Source: Rossellomorea marisflavi
GTDB taxonomy: Bacteria; Bacillota; Bacilli; Bacillales; Bacillaceae_B
Length of the DNA stretch: 64,000 nt
Direction of reading: 5' to 3'
Assembly (NCBI GenBank): GCA_003667865.1
Contig: CP033051.1
Span: 4,285,001 to 4,349,000 of the forward strand
The notes below the pieces were generated by a model that was not told the origin of the DNA, made no database searches, and saw only the letters and a program-made list of their open reading frames with translations. Both the position numbers and the translations under genes were made by a program. Each line of letters begins with the position of its first letter. Positions within the stretch are counted from its first letter, which is position 1. Below, piece after piece: positions 1 to 9,355 of the stretch.

Positions 1-664
1 CTAGAGTTGAATATTCTTGTTGAAGGTTAACTCCCTCAACGAAATCTTTTTCTTCCATAATTGTTTCGAACATGAATTCATTTGTACCGTGGTTTTCGTT
101 AGGACCCATTGGCTTGATTTCTTCTGCTGGCCAATCTGGGTTAATATCAGACCATTTTGTTACTCCACCTTCAGCAAGGAAGATCTTAACAACGTCTTCT
201 TGAGTCATTTCAGTAGCCCACTCGTTTTCTTTATTGATAACGAAAGTTAATCCGTCAAGAGCAACTTGGAATTCTTTAACTTCAATACCTAATTCTTCAG
301 CTGTAGCAACTTCTTCTTCTTTAATTTGACGAGATGCATCATTGAAATCAGTTCCGTTTTCAGCAACTAGGAACTTTTTGAAACCTGCAGATGTACCCGC
401 ACGGCTTACTTCAACTGAAACTTCTTCGTTTTCAGTCATATAGTTTTCAGCCATTCTAGCCATGAAAGGATATACTGTACCAGAACCATCGATTACTACG
501 CTACCTTCTAGAGTAGTTTCTTCAGCAGCATCATCACTACCTGAAGTTTCTCCATCAGTAGTACCATCTGTGTTCGTTTCTTCATCTGTAGTTCCACATG
601 CAGCTGCGAATACTACAAGAGTTGCCATTACTAAAAGTAATAGTAGGCTTTTTAAGTTTTTCAT
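1..664 (-). CDS. pstS: Phosphate ABC transporter substrate-binding lipoprotein PstS (3' end outside the window)
   Basis: Membrane-anchored receptor that captures inorganic phosphate for the PstCAB transporter. The ATG at 664 follows an AGGGGGAA ribosome binding site. The first 23 residues form a lipoprotein signal peptide ending in a FAAAC lipobox, so Cys23 is the likely lipid anchor. A Thr/Asp/Glu-rich linker follows, then the phosphate-loop motif DGSGTVYPF. About 221 residues are present and the rest lies beyond the left edge. The upstream region carries a PhoP box, which fits a phosphate-starvation gene. pstC, pstA and pstB are expected just outside. Family assignment is secure; the C-terminal part is unseen. 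Confidence 0.93.
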   Translation of the reverse strand, partial: MKNLKSLLLLLVMATLVVFAAACGTTDEETNTDGTTDGETSGSDDAAEETTLEGSVVIDGSGTVYPFMARMAENYMTENEEVSVEVSRAGTSAGFKKFLVAENGTDFNDASRQIKEEEVATAEELGIEVKEFQVALDGLTFVINKENEWATEMTQEDVVKIFLAEGGVTKWSDINPDWPAEEIKPMGPNENHGTNEFMFETIMEEKDFVEGVNLQQEYSTL

Positions 665-713
665 TCCTAATTTCCCCCTAAAGAGTTTAGTTGTTTTGTC
701 CTACGCTTATTAG

Positions 714-765
714 AATATAGGTTCATTGTTAATACCGTTTTAATCAAATGTAAAGGTTTTGTAAA
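714..765 (-). promoter_or_regulatory. PhoP box and -10 of the pstS promoter
   Basis: Read on the minus strand, four TT(A/T)A(C/A)A hexamers occur at exact 11-bp steps: TTTACA (765-760), TTTACA (754-749), TTAAAA (743-738) and TTAACA (732-727). A -10-like TATATT lies at 719-714. This is the direct-repeat layout bound by PhoP~P dimers in B. subtilis, placed at about -20 to -60 of the inferred start. The sequence shows the repeats; PhoP control is inferred from the known family. Confidence 0.85.
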
Positions 766-869
766 TATGTGCGGAAATTTGTTTCTTTTTGTAATCGTAA
801 TACATAAATTATTATAATTATTATTTCTTGGAACCACTTTTTTCATGCGAATCTTGTTATTGTACACAC

Positions 870-901
870 AAAAAAAAAGACAGTGTTACTGTCTTTTTTT
901 T
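870..901 (-). terminator. Terminator of pbpA
   Basis: GACAG/CTGTC stem (879-883 with 889-893) and a TGTTA loop, flanked by an A-run on the left and a T-run on the right. It could work in both directions; on the minus strand it lies directly after the pbpA stop codon. Confidence 0.8.
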
Positions 902-908
902 GTTCATA

Positions 909-3068
909 CTATTCATTTGTTGTTTCTCTAGCCTCTGTTTGATGTTGAACCGCATCATCCAGGTTTTCTACTTCTTTGCTTACATCTTGCTTAATTAATC
1001 CTTCACTTTCTCTTTTTTTCTTAAGCTCGAAATATTTATCCATTACTCTTCTTGAGATAATTTTATTAATATAAGGATCTTTATCTTGATGTGATCTAGG
1101 AACTACTGTTGAAAATGCAATCTCTGGTTGCTCCACAGGTGCATAACCAATTAGTGTTGTATTGTACGTTAGAGTACCCTTATGGAAGGTTTCTGCAGTA
1201 CCAGATTTGCCTGCAGCCTCATATGGGGCATTTGCAAATTCTTGTGCTGTTCCTTGTGAACCGTGAAAAACTTGATAGAACCCTTTTTGAACATGCTCTA
1301 ACTGCTCTGGGGTCGCATCAATTCGATTGAGAATGTTCGTTTTCTTTTCATAAATAATGGGACCAAGTTGTGAATTATCGTTAATTGGTTCTCGAATTTC
1401 TTTCATAATGTGTGGCTGTATACGATATCCCCCATTTGCAATTGTACTGGCATATTGAACAAGTTGCATTGGTGTATAGGTATCAAATTGTCCGATCGAG
1501 TAATCGAGTAAAAAACTAGATAAACTCTCACCTTTGAACCCAGCATGCTCACTCGGCAAATCAATTCCTGTTGGAACACCCAAGCCAAACTGTGCAAAAT
1601 GGTATCTCATAGTAGAAAATGCTTCAGGGTTTGAGCTAATGGGTTGATTAGGTACATAATGATCTCCATTTATGCGTAGAGCAATTTTAAACATATATGA
1701 ATTTGATGATTTTTCTAAGGCAAAAAGGTCGTTAATATTCCAACGCCCATTTTGGTTATACCAAGAACTTTTCTTCGGAGTACCTTTTATATAGATAGGC
1801 TCATCTACTATATATTCACCTGGTCGTAGCACCCCAGTCATATACCCAGTAAGGACTGTTGCCCCCTTAACTGCAGACCCTGCTTCATAAGAAGAGGTAA
1901 ATGTCCCAAGTGCATAATCATTGATTTCTTTTTTACCAGTCTCTGGGTTTGTATCATATTTTTTCCCTACCATTGAGAGAATTTCACCTGTATTTGGATC
2001 CATCATAACAACAAATGCCCGATCCAAATAAGGAGAGCCTGGTTGATTGACCTGCTTTAATAGTTCTTCTTCTACAATCTTTTCAATCTCTTTTTGAAGC
2101 TCCATATCAATTGTTAATACAACATCTTTGCCTCTTTGCCCTTCTTGAATTAATTGCGATTCAAGAACACTACCACCCTTTGTTATGTTTTTAATTTTCT
2201 CTTTTTGCCCTTGTAGGATCTCTTCATATTGATATTCTATAAAGCTTGTCCCAACACGATCATTTCGGTTGTAATCTTTTGATAAATAATAATCTAACAT
2301 TTCTCTAGGTAATCCTTCTCTTGCTGAGGATACATTTCCTAGAATAGTACGTAATGTATCTTCGTATACATAAGCACGTTCCCAGTCTGTTGTCGTGTTA
2401 ACTCCTGGTAAAGCATCTAGTCTTTCACTAACGACGGCGAACTCCTCTGCTGTGACACCTTCGTTTTTAACAATCTGTGGTGTAAGGGCATAGCCTGAAT
2501 TAAACTCCCTAAAAATTGCTAATGCTTCTAAATCCTTAGCAGTCAAAGAATTAAGATCCTCTTCAGTAATTCGTTTTAATTGAAGATCATAAACCTTTGC
2601 ATTAATTTCCTCTTCAGATAAATCCTCATTTTCTTCTTTGAGTACTCGAATCTCTTCTTCACTTACTTTTTCACGAGCTAACTCTGGATTTTCGATCATC
2701 CAATAGTCCTTTTTATCTCGTTCTTGGACTTGCTTCGTATCCTTTTCAATGAGTGAAGCTAGCTTCTTAGCAACTTCTACCATGTCCTCAGTTTTCGTAG
2801 TTGGTGTTCTGGTGTACGTTATTGCATTTAATGGGACATTGTCTACAATAACATTGCCAAATCTATCGTAGATTTTTCCGCGAGGAACACTTGTATTAAT
2901 GACAATATCCTCGGTTCGCTCTACCTCTCTTTTATAGCCTTCTCCATTCACTATCTGCACCACTCCAAGTCGAAGGATAAGTACAGAAAACAATAAGAAA
3001 ACAGCAAAAAACAAGAGATTCATTCTTATAGGTACATGTGTTTTTTTCTTTTTCTTGTTCTTCTTCAA
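909..3068 (-). CDS. pbpA: Class B penicillin-binding protein, PbpA/PBP2 type transpeptidase
   Basis: Peptidoglycan transpeptidase of the elongation machinery, anchored in the membrane with its catalytic domain outside. The 719 residues comprise a Lys-rich cytoplasmic start, one membrane segment at about 17-38, a long dimerisation region, and the transpeptidase domain from about 330. All three catalytic motifs are visible: SAVK near residue 394, SSN near 452 and KSGTAE near 618. The start is TTG (3066-3068). The neighbours yqgE and pstS match the B. subtilis order. The C-terminal tail is charged and probably disordered. Confidence 0.95.
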   Translation of the reverse strand: MKKNKKKKKTHVPIRMNLLFFAVFLLFSVLILRLGVVQIVNGEGYKREVERTEDIVINTSVPRGKIYDRFGNVIVDNVPLNAITYTRTPTTKTEDMVEVAKKLASLIEKDTKQVQERDKKDYWMIENPELAREKVSEEEIRVLKEENEDLSEEEINAKVYDLQLKRITEEDLNSLTAKDLEALAIFREFNSGYALTPQIVKNEGVTAEEFAVVSERLDALPGVNTTTDWERAYVYEDTLRTILGNVSSAREGLPREMLDYYLSKDYNRNDRVGTSFIEYQYEEILQGQKEKIKNITKGGSVLESQLIQEGQRGKDVVLTIDMELQKEIEKIVEEELLKQVNQPGSPYLDRAFVVMMDPNTGEILSMVGKKYDTNPETGKKEINDYALGTFTSSYEAGSAVKGATVLTGYMTGVLRPGEYIVDEPIYIKGTPKKSSWYNQNGRWNINDLFALEKSSNSYMFKIALRINGDHYVPNQPISSNPEAFSTMRYHFAQFGLGVPTGIDLPSEHAGFKGESLSSFLLDYSIGQFDTYTPMQLVQYASTIANGGYRIQPHIMKEIREPINDNSQLGPIIYEKKTNILNRIDATPEQLEHVQKGFYQVFHGSQGTAQEFANAPYEAAGKSGTAETFHKGTLTYNTTLIGYAPVEQPEIAFSTVVPRSHQDKDPYINKIISRRVMDKYFELKKKRESEGLIKQDVSKEVENLDDAVQHQTEARETTNE

Positions 3069-3207
3069 CAGTTACAGCCCTTCCATATATAAAAAATGAA
3101 TTTTTATTTATTTCGTTATACTATTTATTCTAATGAACAAACAAGAAAATTTCTAGCATGACCTACAATTATATTATAAAATTTCATTGGTAGTGATAAA
3201 AGAAAAT

Positions 3208-3232
3208 CCCTCTCATAGTCACTATGAAAGGG
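3208..3232 (-). terminator. Terminator hairpin at the end of yqgE
   Basis: CCCTCTCATAG pairs with CTATGAAAGGG around a short loop with one mismatch. The hairpin overlaps the last codons of yqgE. On the minus strand it is followed by a T-rich stretch (GATTTTCTTTT). Confidence 0.65.
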
Positions 3233-4439
3233 AAATGTCGACTTTTCTAATAAAAAGGTAAATAATTGTATGTCCAGCTCCTAAAAATAATAAAAGAATG
3301 GGTATGCTTTTATCTTCGTTAAAAGCTGTAATGGAAATAATGAATAGGAGAATAGAAACAATTCTTCCGAAGTTTAAAAATAATTCTCTAACAACGATAT
3401 ACTCTACTCGCATATCTGCCGCTTTCCAACCTTGTCCAATGACATCATATGTAGTGGATACATATGGGACAAGCAAGATTGGATATGCAACAGCAATCGT
3501 AGCAGCATATATTAAGAGACGGGCATACGTTACGTCAAATACGATAATAAATATCGCTGCATACAATAGTAACCCACCAATTAAAATGGCTCTTTTTCTA
3601 TGCCTCTTCTTTATAAATCTAGAAGCAAAGTAGTAGGCAATAAAAGAAATTCCAGAGTGAACGAGCCCAAATGTCCCAATTGCAAATTCACTTCCTGTAC
3701 TGATGAAAACAAAAACTGTGATGATAAATACGAACGTACCTTCCCTTAATCCTTGGAAAAAGTGCGCATTCGTTACATACTTCCAATTTAAATTTTGTTT
3801 TCTTTCTTTAATAATCCTTATAAATCGATAGCTCCCAACAGCGGATCTTCTTTTTAAAAAGAAACTTAAAACAACACCGATAGAAAACAATGTGAGAGAT
3901 ATTGTAAAAACAATCGTATAGCCTTTGAACGACGCAAATCTTGAGATAATAAATCCCGCTAGCATAGGGCCGATCATTCCACCTGCTGATGAAAGTGTTC
4001 CTAAAAAACCGTTAAAAAAATCTCTTGTTTCTGGCTCTGTTATTTCAAAAGTTAAAACATTAAATGCAAGCCAATAGAAGCCATATCCAACCCCCAATAG
4101 TCCTCCTAATACGACTAAGTAATCTCCAGCTCGTTCTCCAAAAAATAACACAGATAAATAAAAAAGCGCTAATGCAATAACGCCCATCCGTAACACGATT
4201 ACTCGGTCTACCTTCTTTGCCCATCTCCCTGCAAGAATAAAGGTTAATGGCTGTAGAACGACTATAGACAAGTTGTATATCCCGAGATCAATAAACTCAC
4301 CTGACTGCTTCCACAAGTAGATATTAACGAATGTATTAGATAAAGCTGCACTTAAGGAATAAAGACCTCCAATTACAAGTAACAAAGTTAAATCCTTGGT
4401 TAAGTCAATATCGCCTAGAAATTTTTTATAGGTTTTCAT
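3222..4439 (-). CDS. yqgE: Major facilitator superfamily transporter YqgE
   Basis: Polytopic membrane protein of about 405 residues with 10-12 predicted membrane helices. It resembles MFS permeases through the short charged loop RWAKKVDRV after helix 2 and the central cytoplasmic loop KERKQNLNWK. The substrate is unknown, as for B. subtilis YqgE. I place the start at the ATG at 4439 because an AAAGGGGAG ribosome binding site sits 6-7 bases upstream; a frame seven codons longer from 4460 lacks one. The gene stands between sodA and pbpA, each unit with its own terminator. Confidence 0.85.
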   Translation of the reverse strand: MKTYKKFLGDIDLTKDLTLLLVIGGLYSLSAALSNTFVNIYLWKQSGEFIDLGIYNLSIVVLQPLTFILAGRWAKKVDRVIVLRMGVIALALFYLSVLFFGERAGDYLVVLGGLLGVGYGFYWLAFNVLTFEITEPETRDFFNGFLGTLSSAGGMIGPMLAGFIISRFASFKGYTIVFTISLTLFSIGVVLSFFLKRRSAVGSYRFIRIIKERKQNLNWKYVTNAHFFQGLREGTFVFIITVFVFISTGSEFAIGTFGLVHSGISFIAYYFASRFIKKRHRKRAILIGGLLLYAAIFIIVFDVTYARLLIYAATIAVAYPILLVPYVSTTYDVIGQGWKAADMRVEYIVVRELFLNFGRIVSILLFIISITAFNEDKSIPILLLFLGAGHTIIYLFIRKVDISLS

Positions 4440-4545
4440 TCTTAACTCCCCTTTTATCATAGACCTATTTTTTGATAGGACAAGGGAAGTTATTCAGGAA
4501 AGTGAAAGGTTCTTTCGGAAACCTTAATTTTTTCTATTTGCCCAC

Positions 4546-4576
4546 AATAAAAAAGACCCTTTCAAATGAAAGGATC
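4546..4576 (-). terminator. Terminator of sodA
   Basis: Nine-base-pair stem (4555-4563 with 4568-4576) with a four-base loop. On the minus strand it is followed by a T-tract read from 4554 to 4546. Confidence 0.85.
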
Positions 4577-4592
4577 CTTGTATGAGTAATTA

Positions 4593-5195
4593 TTACTTTG
4601 CAGCTGTGTAACGTTTCGAAACTTCATCCCAATTTACAACATTCCAGAAAGCAGAAATGTAGTCTGGGCGACGGTTTTGATAATTTAAGTAGTAAGCATG
4701 CTCCCAAACATCTAGTCCTAGGATAGGTGTTTTACCTTCCATTAGTGGGCTGTCTTGGTTTGGTGTGCTAGTTACTTCAAGTTCGCCATTATTTACAACT
4801 AACCATGCCCAACCAGAACCGAAACGTCCTGCTGCAGCAGCTGCAAATTCTTCTTTGAACGAGTCAACGCTACCGAATTTTGCGTTAATTGCATCCGCAA
4901 GTTCACCTGTAAGTTCTGCCCCGTTTGGAGTTAGAATAGACCAGAATAATGAATGGTTAGCATGGCCTCCACCATTATTACGTACAGCTGTACGGATGTT
5001 TTCTGGAACTGCATCAAGATTTGATACTAGCTCTTCAATTGATTTGTTCTCAAGGTCAGTACCAGCAATTGCATCATTAACTTTTGTAATATATGCATTG
5101 TGGTGTTTTGTGTGGTGAATGTTCATTGTTTCCTTGTCGATATGTGGTTCTAAAGCATCATAAGCGTAAGGTAATTCTGGTAATGTGTAAGCCAT
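4593..5195 (-). CDS. sodA: Manganese superoxide dismutase SodA
   Basis: Converts superoxide to hydrogen peroxide and oxygen in the cytoplasm. The 200-residue length is typical for Mn/Fe SODs. Visible signatures are the N-terminal HHTKHH block, [11 protein letters not shown], and the metal-binding DVWEHAYYL near residues 164-172, which together supply the three His and one Asp ligands. The ATG at 5195 follows a GGGAGGA site. A weak promoter-like TTGATG-17-TAATCT lies at 5255-5283. The gene is monocistronic between yqgC and yqgE, as in B. subtilis. Confidence 0.97.
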   Translation of the reverse strand: MAYTLPELPYAYDALEPHIDKETMNIHHTKHHNAYITKVNDAIAGTDLENKSIEELVSNLDAVPENIRTAVRNNGGGHANHSLFWSILTPNGAELTGELADAINAKFGSVDSFKEEFAAAAAGRFGSGWAWLVVNNGELEVTSTPNQDSPLMEGKTPILGLDVWEHAYYLNYQNRRPDYISAFWNVVNWDEVSKRYTAAK

Positions 5196-5570
5196 TAAAA
5201 ATTCCTCCCTATGTATTGGTTTTTGAATCTTTTATAGATTCGTTTTTCATTATTAGATTACCAAATCTAACTAATTCCATCAATTAATATGCACAGGGTG
5301 CAAATTATATGAACATAAATACAATGCCCTTAAACGATGTTATTCAAACTAATTTTTCAAAATGATTTTTGTTTTTTTAAAAATAGTATTATGTTTATGT
5401 CATGAGCCTTTGATTTTCAGCAGAGCGGGAGTGAGCCTCCCGTCGCTTCTCTCCTGCGGTGTCCAGTCGTTCTGTTAATAGTAAACTTCGTCTTACTATT
5501 CCAGCTAGCCCTATGAGGACATACATCTCCTAGAAGATCTGATATATAAAGAGTTATTCCTAAATCAGTC
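5196..5570. other. Intergenic region with a truncated dispersed repeat
   Basis: The right end of this 375-base gap by sodA is AT-rich and holds the likely sodA promoter. At 5424-5463 a GC-rich stretch with GCGGGAGTGAGCCTCC and CTCCTGCGG matches the centre of the dispersed palindromic element found elsewhere in the window. The conserved outer ends are missing, so this looks like a decayed copy. I see no gene here. Confidence 0.6.
5424..5463 (+). repeat. Dispersed palindromic element, decayed fragment
   Basis: Shares GCGGGnGTGAGCCTCC, CGTCGCTT and CTCCTGCGGnGTC, in the same order, with the copies at 63076 and 46379. It lacks the GTTGCT and AGCAAC ends. Confidence 0.6.
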
Positions 5571-6050
5571 CTACACAACCCATATAAAGTAAAGGACCAT
5601 AATGATTTGGATGATTCCTTTTGTGAACACACTAGAGATAAATCCTACTAACGATCCCCATCCTATTTTTAAGGCTGTTTTAATGTTAGATTTGTTTACA
5701 AGTAATTCTCCTAATACAGCTCCTAGGAACGGACCAATTAAAATTCCGAATATCGGAATAATAAAAGGACCAACTAATAGTCCAATCGTACTTCCCCAAA
5801 CACCAGCTTTTGTTCCTCCGAATTTTTTAACCCCTATTAGGTTAGCTGCGTAATCCGCTACAAACAATAGAATGACAAATAATGTCTGTATCGTCCAAAA
5901 AAGCCAACTAAAAGGCTCAAAACTAAAGAGAAAGCCATAAAGAATAAATGCTCCAATTAACACAAGAACACTAGGAATTATAGGATAAATTAGCCCAATA
6001 AATGATAGAGCTATGAGAATAATGATAATTGCCCAAAAAAGAATATCCAA
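5571..6050 (-). CDS. yqgC: DUF456 family membrane protein YqgC
   Basis: Small integral membrane protein of 159 residues with four to five hydrophobic segments. The middle contains glycine-rich GTKAGVWGSTIGLLVGPF and GPFLGAVLGELL, which are typical of the DUF456 family and resemble glycine-zipper helices. The function is unknown. The ATG at 6050 follows a GAGGTGAAAGG site. It lies between the Na/Pi cotransporter gene and sodA, as yqgC does in B. subtilis. Confidence 0.85.
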   Translation of the reverse strand: MDILFWAIIIILIALSFIGLIYPIIPSVLVLIGAFILYGFLFSFEPFSWLFWTIQTLFVILLFVADYAANLIGVKKFGGTKAGVWGSTIGLLVGPFIIPIFGILIGPFLGAVLGELLVNKSNIKTALKIGWGSLVGFISSVFTKGIIQIIMVLYFIWVV

Positions 6051-6097
6051 CCTTTCACCTCATCTCCTACCAACGTCTTTGTTAGTAACCTACCTTA

Positions 6098-7726
6098 CTA
6101 TTCAACACCTAAGACCACTTCTGCAATACTAACAGCATGATCCCCAATTCGTTCTAAATTGCTCACGATATCTACAAAGATAATACCACCCTGTGCTGAG
6201 CATTTTCCTTCGTTCAGCCTAATAATATGCTTCTTTCGTAACTGTCTTTCCATATTGTCAATGATTTCTTCTTTTTCCGCTACTATATTAGCTAGTTGAA
6301 GATCGTTAAAATCAAGTGCCTCGATTGCTTTTTGAACAGATTCAATTGTCATCTCAAACATTTCATCTAAATCTTGCAGTGCTTCATCCGTAATCGTTAC
6401 CTTATGTGTTAATCCATATTCAACAAGCTCTAGAATGTTCTCAAAGTGGTCACCAATACGTTCTATATCTCTAACAGTATTCACTAATATAGAGTGCCGC
6501 TCTGATTCATGTTGTGTTAATGAGGTTGCTGAGATTTTAACAAGGTAATTTGTAATTTTAGTATCAATATTATTGATTACTTCTTCAAGCTGATAAGCTG
6601 CGTCGGCGTGCTTTGAATGTTTTGTTTCTAAGAAACGTTTCGATTCTTGTAGACCCTTTACGGCAAATTGTCCCATACGAAGAACTTCTTCTTTTGCTTG
6701 TCCTAGTGCAATCGCTGTTGATTGCTCAATAAATAAAGGATCTAAATGCTTTGACTTAAATTCAAAAGCATGGTCTTCACCAGGGATTAGTTTTGTAACA
6801 ATAATAATTAACAAAAATATAAAAGGAAACTGAATGATCGTATTTGTAATATTAAAGGTTCCATGCGCAACCGCAATGGTCATTTTGGGATTCAAATAGT
6901 AGAGTGACTCAATATACATTACGAATTTTAAAAATAAGGGCAAGAACACTAAAAAAATTGCAGTTCCAATTAGATTAAATAAAACATGTATGGCAGCAGC
7001 CCTTCTTGCTGCTAATGATGATCCAATGGCAGCGAGTACCGCTGTAATGGTTGTTCCAATATTGTCCCCAAATAAAACAGATAGAGATGCATCTAAACTA
7101 ATTAACCCCTCAGCATATAATCCCTGTAAGATTCCTATCGTTACGGATGAGCTTTGAACAATTAGTGTAATTACTGTTCCTATTACAACACCTAATACTG
7201 GGTACTGACTCATATTAATCGTAAGTTCCCTAAACATCTCTAGATTCCCAAGTGGACTCATTCCAGCCGTCATTAAATCTAATCCGAAGAATAAGGCACC
7301 AAATCCGAAAACAATCTGACCAAAATATTGCACCTTTTTGTTTTTGATGAAGAAAATAAAAACAGCACCTATGAAGATAATAGGCAGGGCATATTCTGTA
7401 ATTTCGATACCAATAATAAAAGCAGTAATCGTTGTCCCGATATTAGCTCCCATTATGACACCGATAGCTTGTCTAAGATTCATAAAGCCTGCACTAACTA
7501 ATCCAATTGTTAATACAGTTGTTCCACTACTTGTTTGAAGGAGCATCGTTACAACAATACCTGCCAAAACCCCCATAAACGGGTTTGTTGTAAATCGATC
7601 TAAAATTTCACGTAAACGTTCCCCAGCAGATTTCTGAAGTCCGTCCCCCATATATTTAATACCAAATAAGAAGATCCCAAGACCTCCAAAGAACTGAAAG
7701 AGCATACTCTGCCATTGTAAATCCAT
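6098..7726 (-). CDS. Na/Pi cotransporter family protein with C-terminal PhoU-like domain
   Basis: Probable sodium-coupled phosphate transporter of 542 residues. The membrane half contains the two inverted family repeats, each with a GANIGTT or GDNIGTT motif and a Gln/Ser motif (QTSSGTT, QSSSVT). From about residue 340 a helical PhoU-like domain with paired ERIGDH motifs follows, at about 420 and 525. This layout matches the NptA/YjbB type, where the PhoU part is thought to sense or gate phosphate flux. It is an extra gene relative to B. subtilis, inserted between yqgB and yqgC. It could also serve phosphate efflux. Confidence 0.85.
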   Translation of the reverse strand: MDLQWQSMLFQFFGGLGIFLFGIKYMGDGLQKSAGERLREILDRFTTNPFMGVLAGIVVTMLLQTSSGTTVLTIGLVSAGFMNLRQAIGVIMGANIGTTITAFIIGIEITEYALPIIFIGAVFIFFIKNKKVQYFGQIVFGFGALFFGLDLMTAGMSPLGNLEMFRELTINMSQYPVLGVVIGTVITLIVQSSSVTIGILQGLYAEGLISLDASLSVLFGDNIGTTITAVLAAIGSSLAARRAAAIHVLFNLIGTAIFLVFLPLFLKFVMYIESLYYLNPKMTIAVAHGTFNITNTIIQFPFIFLLIIIVTKLIPGEDHAFEFKSKHLDPLFIEQSTAIALGQAKEEVLRMGQFAVKGLQESKRFLETKHSKHADAAYQLEEVINNIDTKITNYLVKISATSLTQHESERHSILVNTVRDIERIGDHFENILELVEYGLTHKVTITDEALQDLDEMFEMTIESVQKAIEALDFNDLQLANIVAEKEEIIDNMERQLRKKHIIRLNEGKCSAQGGIIFVDIVSNLERIGDHAVSIAEVVLGVE

Positions 7727-7959
7727 TCATTCATCCCCTACATTAATAATCGACATAGGAATATCGCTTCTAATTATTCATCTTTTTAAAGTTTTAGTAA
7801 ATAGTTTTTAAAGAATTTATTAAATTTCATGCTATGTTATAGAGGTTTTACTTGTAATGTTTTTTTAGGTAGGCTTAAACTAGTAATTTGTCAAATCACT
7901 TGAGTTCAAATAGATTCAGGAATAAAATAAAAGGGGTTAATTTGAGAGGGGTTTAAACA

Positions 7960-8733
7960 ATGAATGTATTTGTTCAGTTATTCAAAAGCTTATATTCACC
8001 AAGAGATATCTCACTAACACGTTTTCAAGGAATAGGCAAAACCATATTATATGTGTTTATTTTAGCTTTAGTTTCAATTATTCCTACTTCCATCTACTTT
8101 ACTTATTTTACAAATGAAGCTTTAACTAATATGAGAACGATTATTGCCGAGGAGCTACCTACTTTTTCAATTGAGGATGGGAAACTATCATCAGATATAA
8201 AAGAACCTCTTGAGATTGAAAAGGGAGACTTTCTTTTATACTTTGATAGCACAAATGAGATAACCGTTGAAGAACTATCAAGGAACCAGGATACGTTTGC
8301 CTTGCTTACAAATGAATTCGTTATTATAACACCTGGTAATGTTCAATCTACACCATACTCTATGCTTCAAGGTTATACATTTAATAATGAAGTGGCATTA
8401 GACTTGATTGATGCAGCAAATTCAATGAAGTATATTTTTATCCCTATCATTATTATATTGATTTATTTATTTGCTGCTGGTCTACTATTTATTAAAGTAT
8501 CAATTTTTGCTTATTTTGGTACTGTCATTGCTGGAAGCCTTCAACGAAAATTACAATATAAACAAAGCTGGAGAATTACCTCTTACAGTCTTACTTTATC
8601 TACTGTTTTCTTTGCCATTATGGAATTACTCCAAACCTCAATACCTGGGGCTGCTTTCCTTGATTGGATTGTTATATTAATTATGCTGTATCTATCTATT
8701 AAAGAGATGCCTCAAAAGAAAATTAAAAACTAA
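7960..8733 (+). CDS. yqgB: DUF1189 family membrane protein YqgB
   Basis: Membrane protein of 257 residues. Hydrophobic segments lie near residues 28-48, 150-172, 175-195 and 215-245, and a polar extracytoplasmic loop joins the first two. The opening MNVFVQLFKSLYSPRDIS is typical of DUF1189. The function is unknown. The ATG follows a GAGAGGGG site. The gene runs on the plus strand, opposite to the neighbouring phosphate transporter gene, and ends at a strong terminator. Confidence 0.8.
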   Translation: MNVFVQLFKSLYSPRDISLTRFQGIGKTILYVFILALVSIIPTSIYFTYFTNEALTNMRTIIAEELPTFSIEDGKLSSDIKEPLEIEKGDFLLYFDSTNEITVEELSRNQDTFALLTNEFVIITPGNVQSTPYSMLQGYTFNNEVALDLIDAANSMKYIFIPIIIILIYLFAAGLLFIKVSIFAYFGTVIAGSLQRKLQYKQSWRITSYSLTLSTVFFAIMELLQTSIPGAAFLDWIVILIMLYLSIKEMPQKKIKN

Positions 8734-8742
8734 TCCTCCTTC

Positions 8743-8783
8743 GTACTACTAGTATTATTCACATGCTAGTAGTACTTTTTTTT
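8743..8783 (+). terminator. Terminator of yqgB
   Basis: GTACTACTAG (8743-8752) pairs with CTAGTAGTAC (8766-8775). Eight T residues follow. Confidence 0.9.
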
Positions 8784-8918
8784 GACATTCTATTACATAT
8801 AAATGTAGAGCCAATCCCCCCCCCTCCTTTTCTATTTTTAATAGAGTTTTCTTTTTATTAGAAGGATACCTACATTAAATGAAGAATAGTAATCTATAAA
8901 AATAATCTATCATTTTTG

Positions 8919-8947
8919 ACATATTATCATTTGGACATTCATACGTT
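8919..8947 (+). promoter_or_regulatory. Candidate sigma-E promoter of yqfZ
   Basis: ACATATT (8919-8925), 14 bases, then CATACGTT (8940-8947). This fits the sigma-E pattern KMATATT-N14-CATACAnT except at one -35 base and one -10 base. The predicted start would fall near 8953, at the edge of the ribosome binding site, which is tight. B. subtilis yqfZ is, as I recall, mother-cell expressed, which supports the call. Confidence 0.45.
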
Positions 8948-8965
8948 GATAGTAGGAGGTTTCAA

Positions 8966-9355
8966 ATGAAAAGATTAGGCATATTACTCTTATCAATTAT
9001 TGTTATTTATAGTATTTATTATGATTTTAAAGAGGGAACATTACTACTGTTACCTGCAGTAGCAGATACAGCAAACACACAAAAAGAATTAGATGTCCAA
9101 TCTACTAATACAGTGCCATCAAATGAAGATACTGAGGAACTTGGAAAAGAGATAGATAAAACCTTTGTTGAAGTAACCATTCAGCCAGGAGATACTGTGC
9201 TCTCTTTAGTAGAAAAGGAACGAAATGCACCGATTCCTGTATCTATTGAACAAGTTGTCAAGGACTTTGAACAATTAAATGACGGCACCGCTCCTACAAA
9301 AGTGCAAATAGGGAAAGAATATAAAATACCTGTTTACCCTAATAAAACTGAGTAA
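8966..9355 (+). CDS. yqfZ: LysM-domain protein YqfZ, probable envelope or spore-coat associated
   Basis: Protein of 129 residues with an N-terminal hydrophobic anchor or signal at about 4-35, a Thr/Asn/Glu linker, and a C-terminal LysM-like fold. That fold runs from VTIQPGDTVLSLVE to KVQIGKEYKIPVY. LysM domains bind glycan chains containing N-acetylglucosamine. An AGGAGG site lies 6 bases before the ATG. It is directly upstream of ispG, as in B. subtilis. Confidence 0.75.
   Translation: MKRLGILLLSIIVIYSIYYDFKEGTLLLLPAVADTANTQKELDVQSTNTVPSNEDTEELGKEIDKTFVEVTIQPGDTVLSLVEKERNAPIPVSIEQVVKDFEQLNDGTAPTKVQIGKEYKIPVYPNKTE

Noticed and set aside
4520-4545. AAGGTT/AACCTT hairpin upstream of yqgE as a second terminator
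   Set aside because: The stem is six pairs, the T-run lies on the strand with no gene ending there, and the sodA terminator next to it is sufficient.
8816-8824. Run of nine C in AT-rich sequence as a phase-variable switch
   Set aside because: It lies between the yqgB terminator and the yqfZ promoter, outside any coding or clear promoter spacer. It may be a contingency site but nothing supports that.
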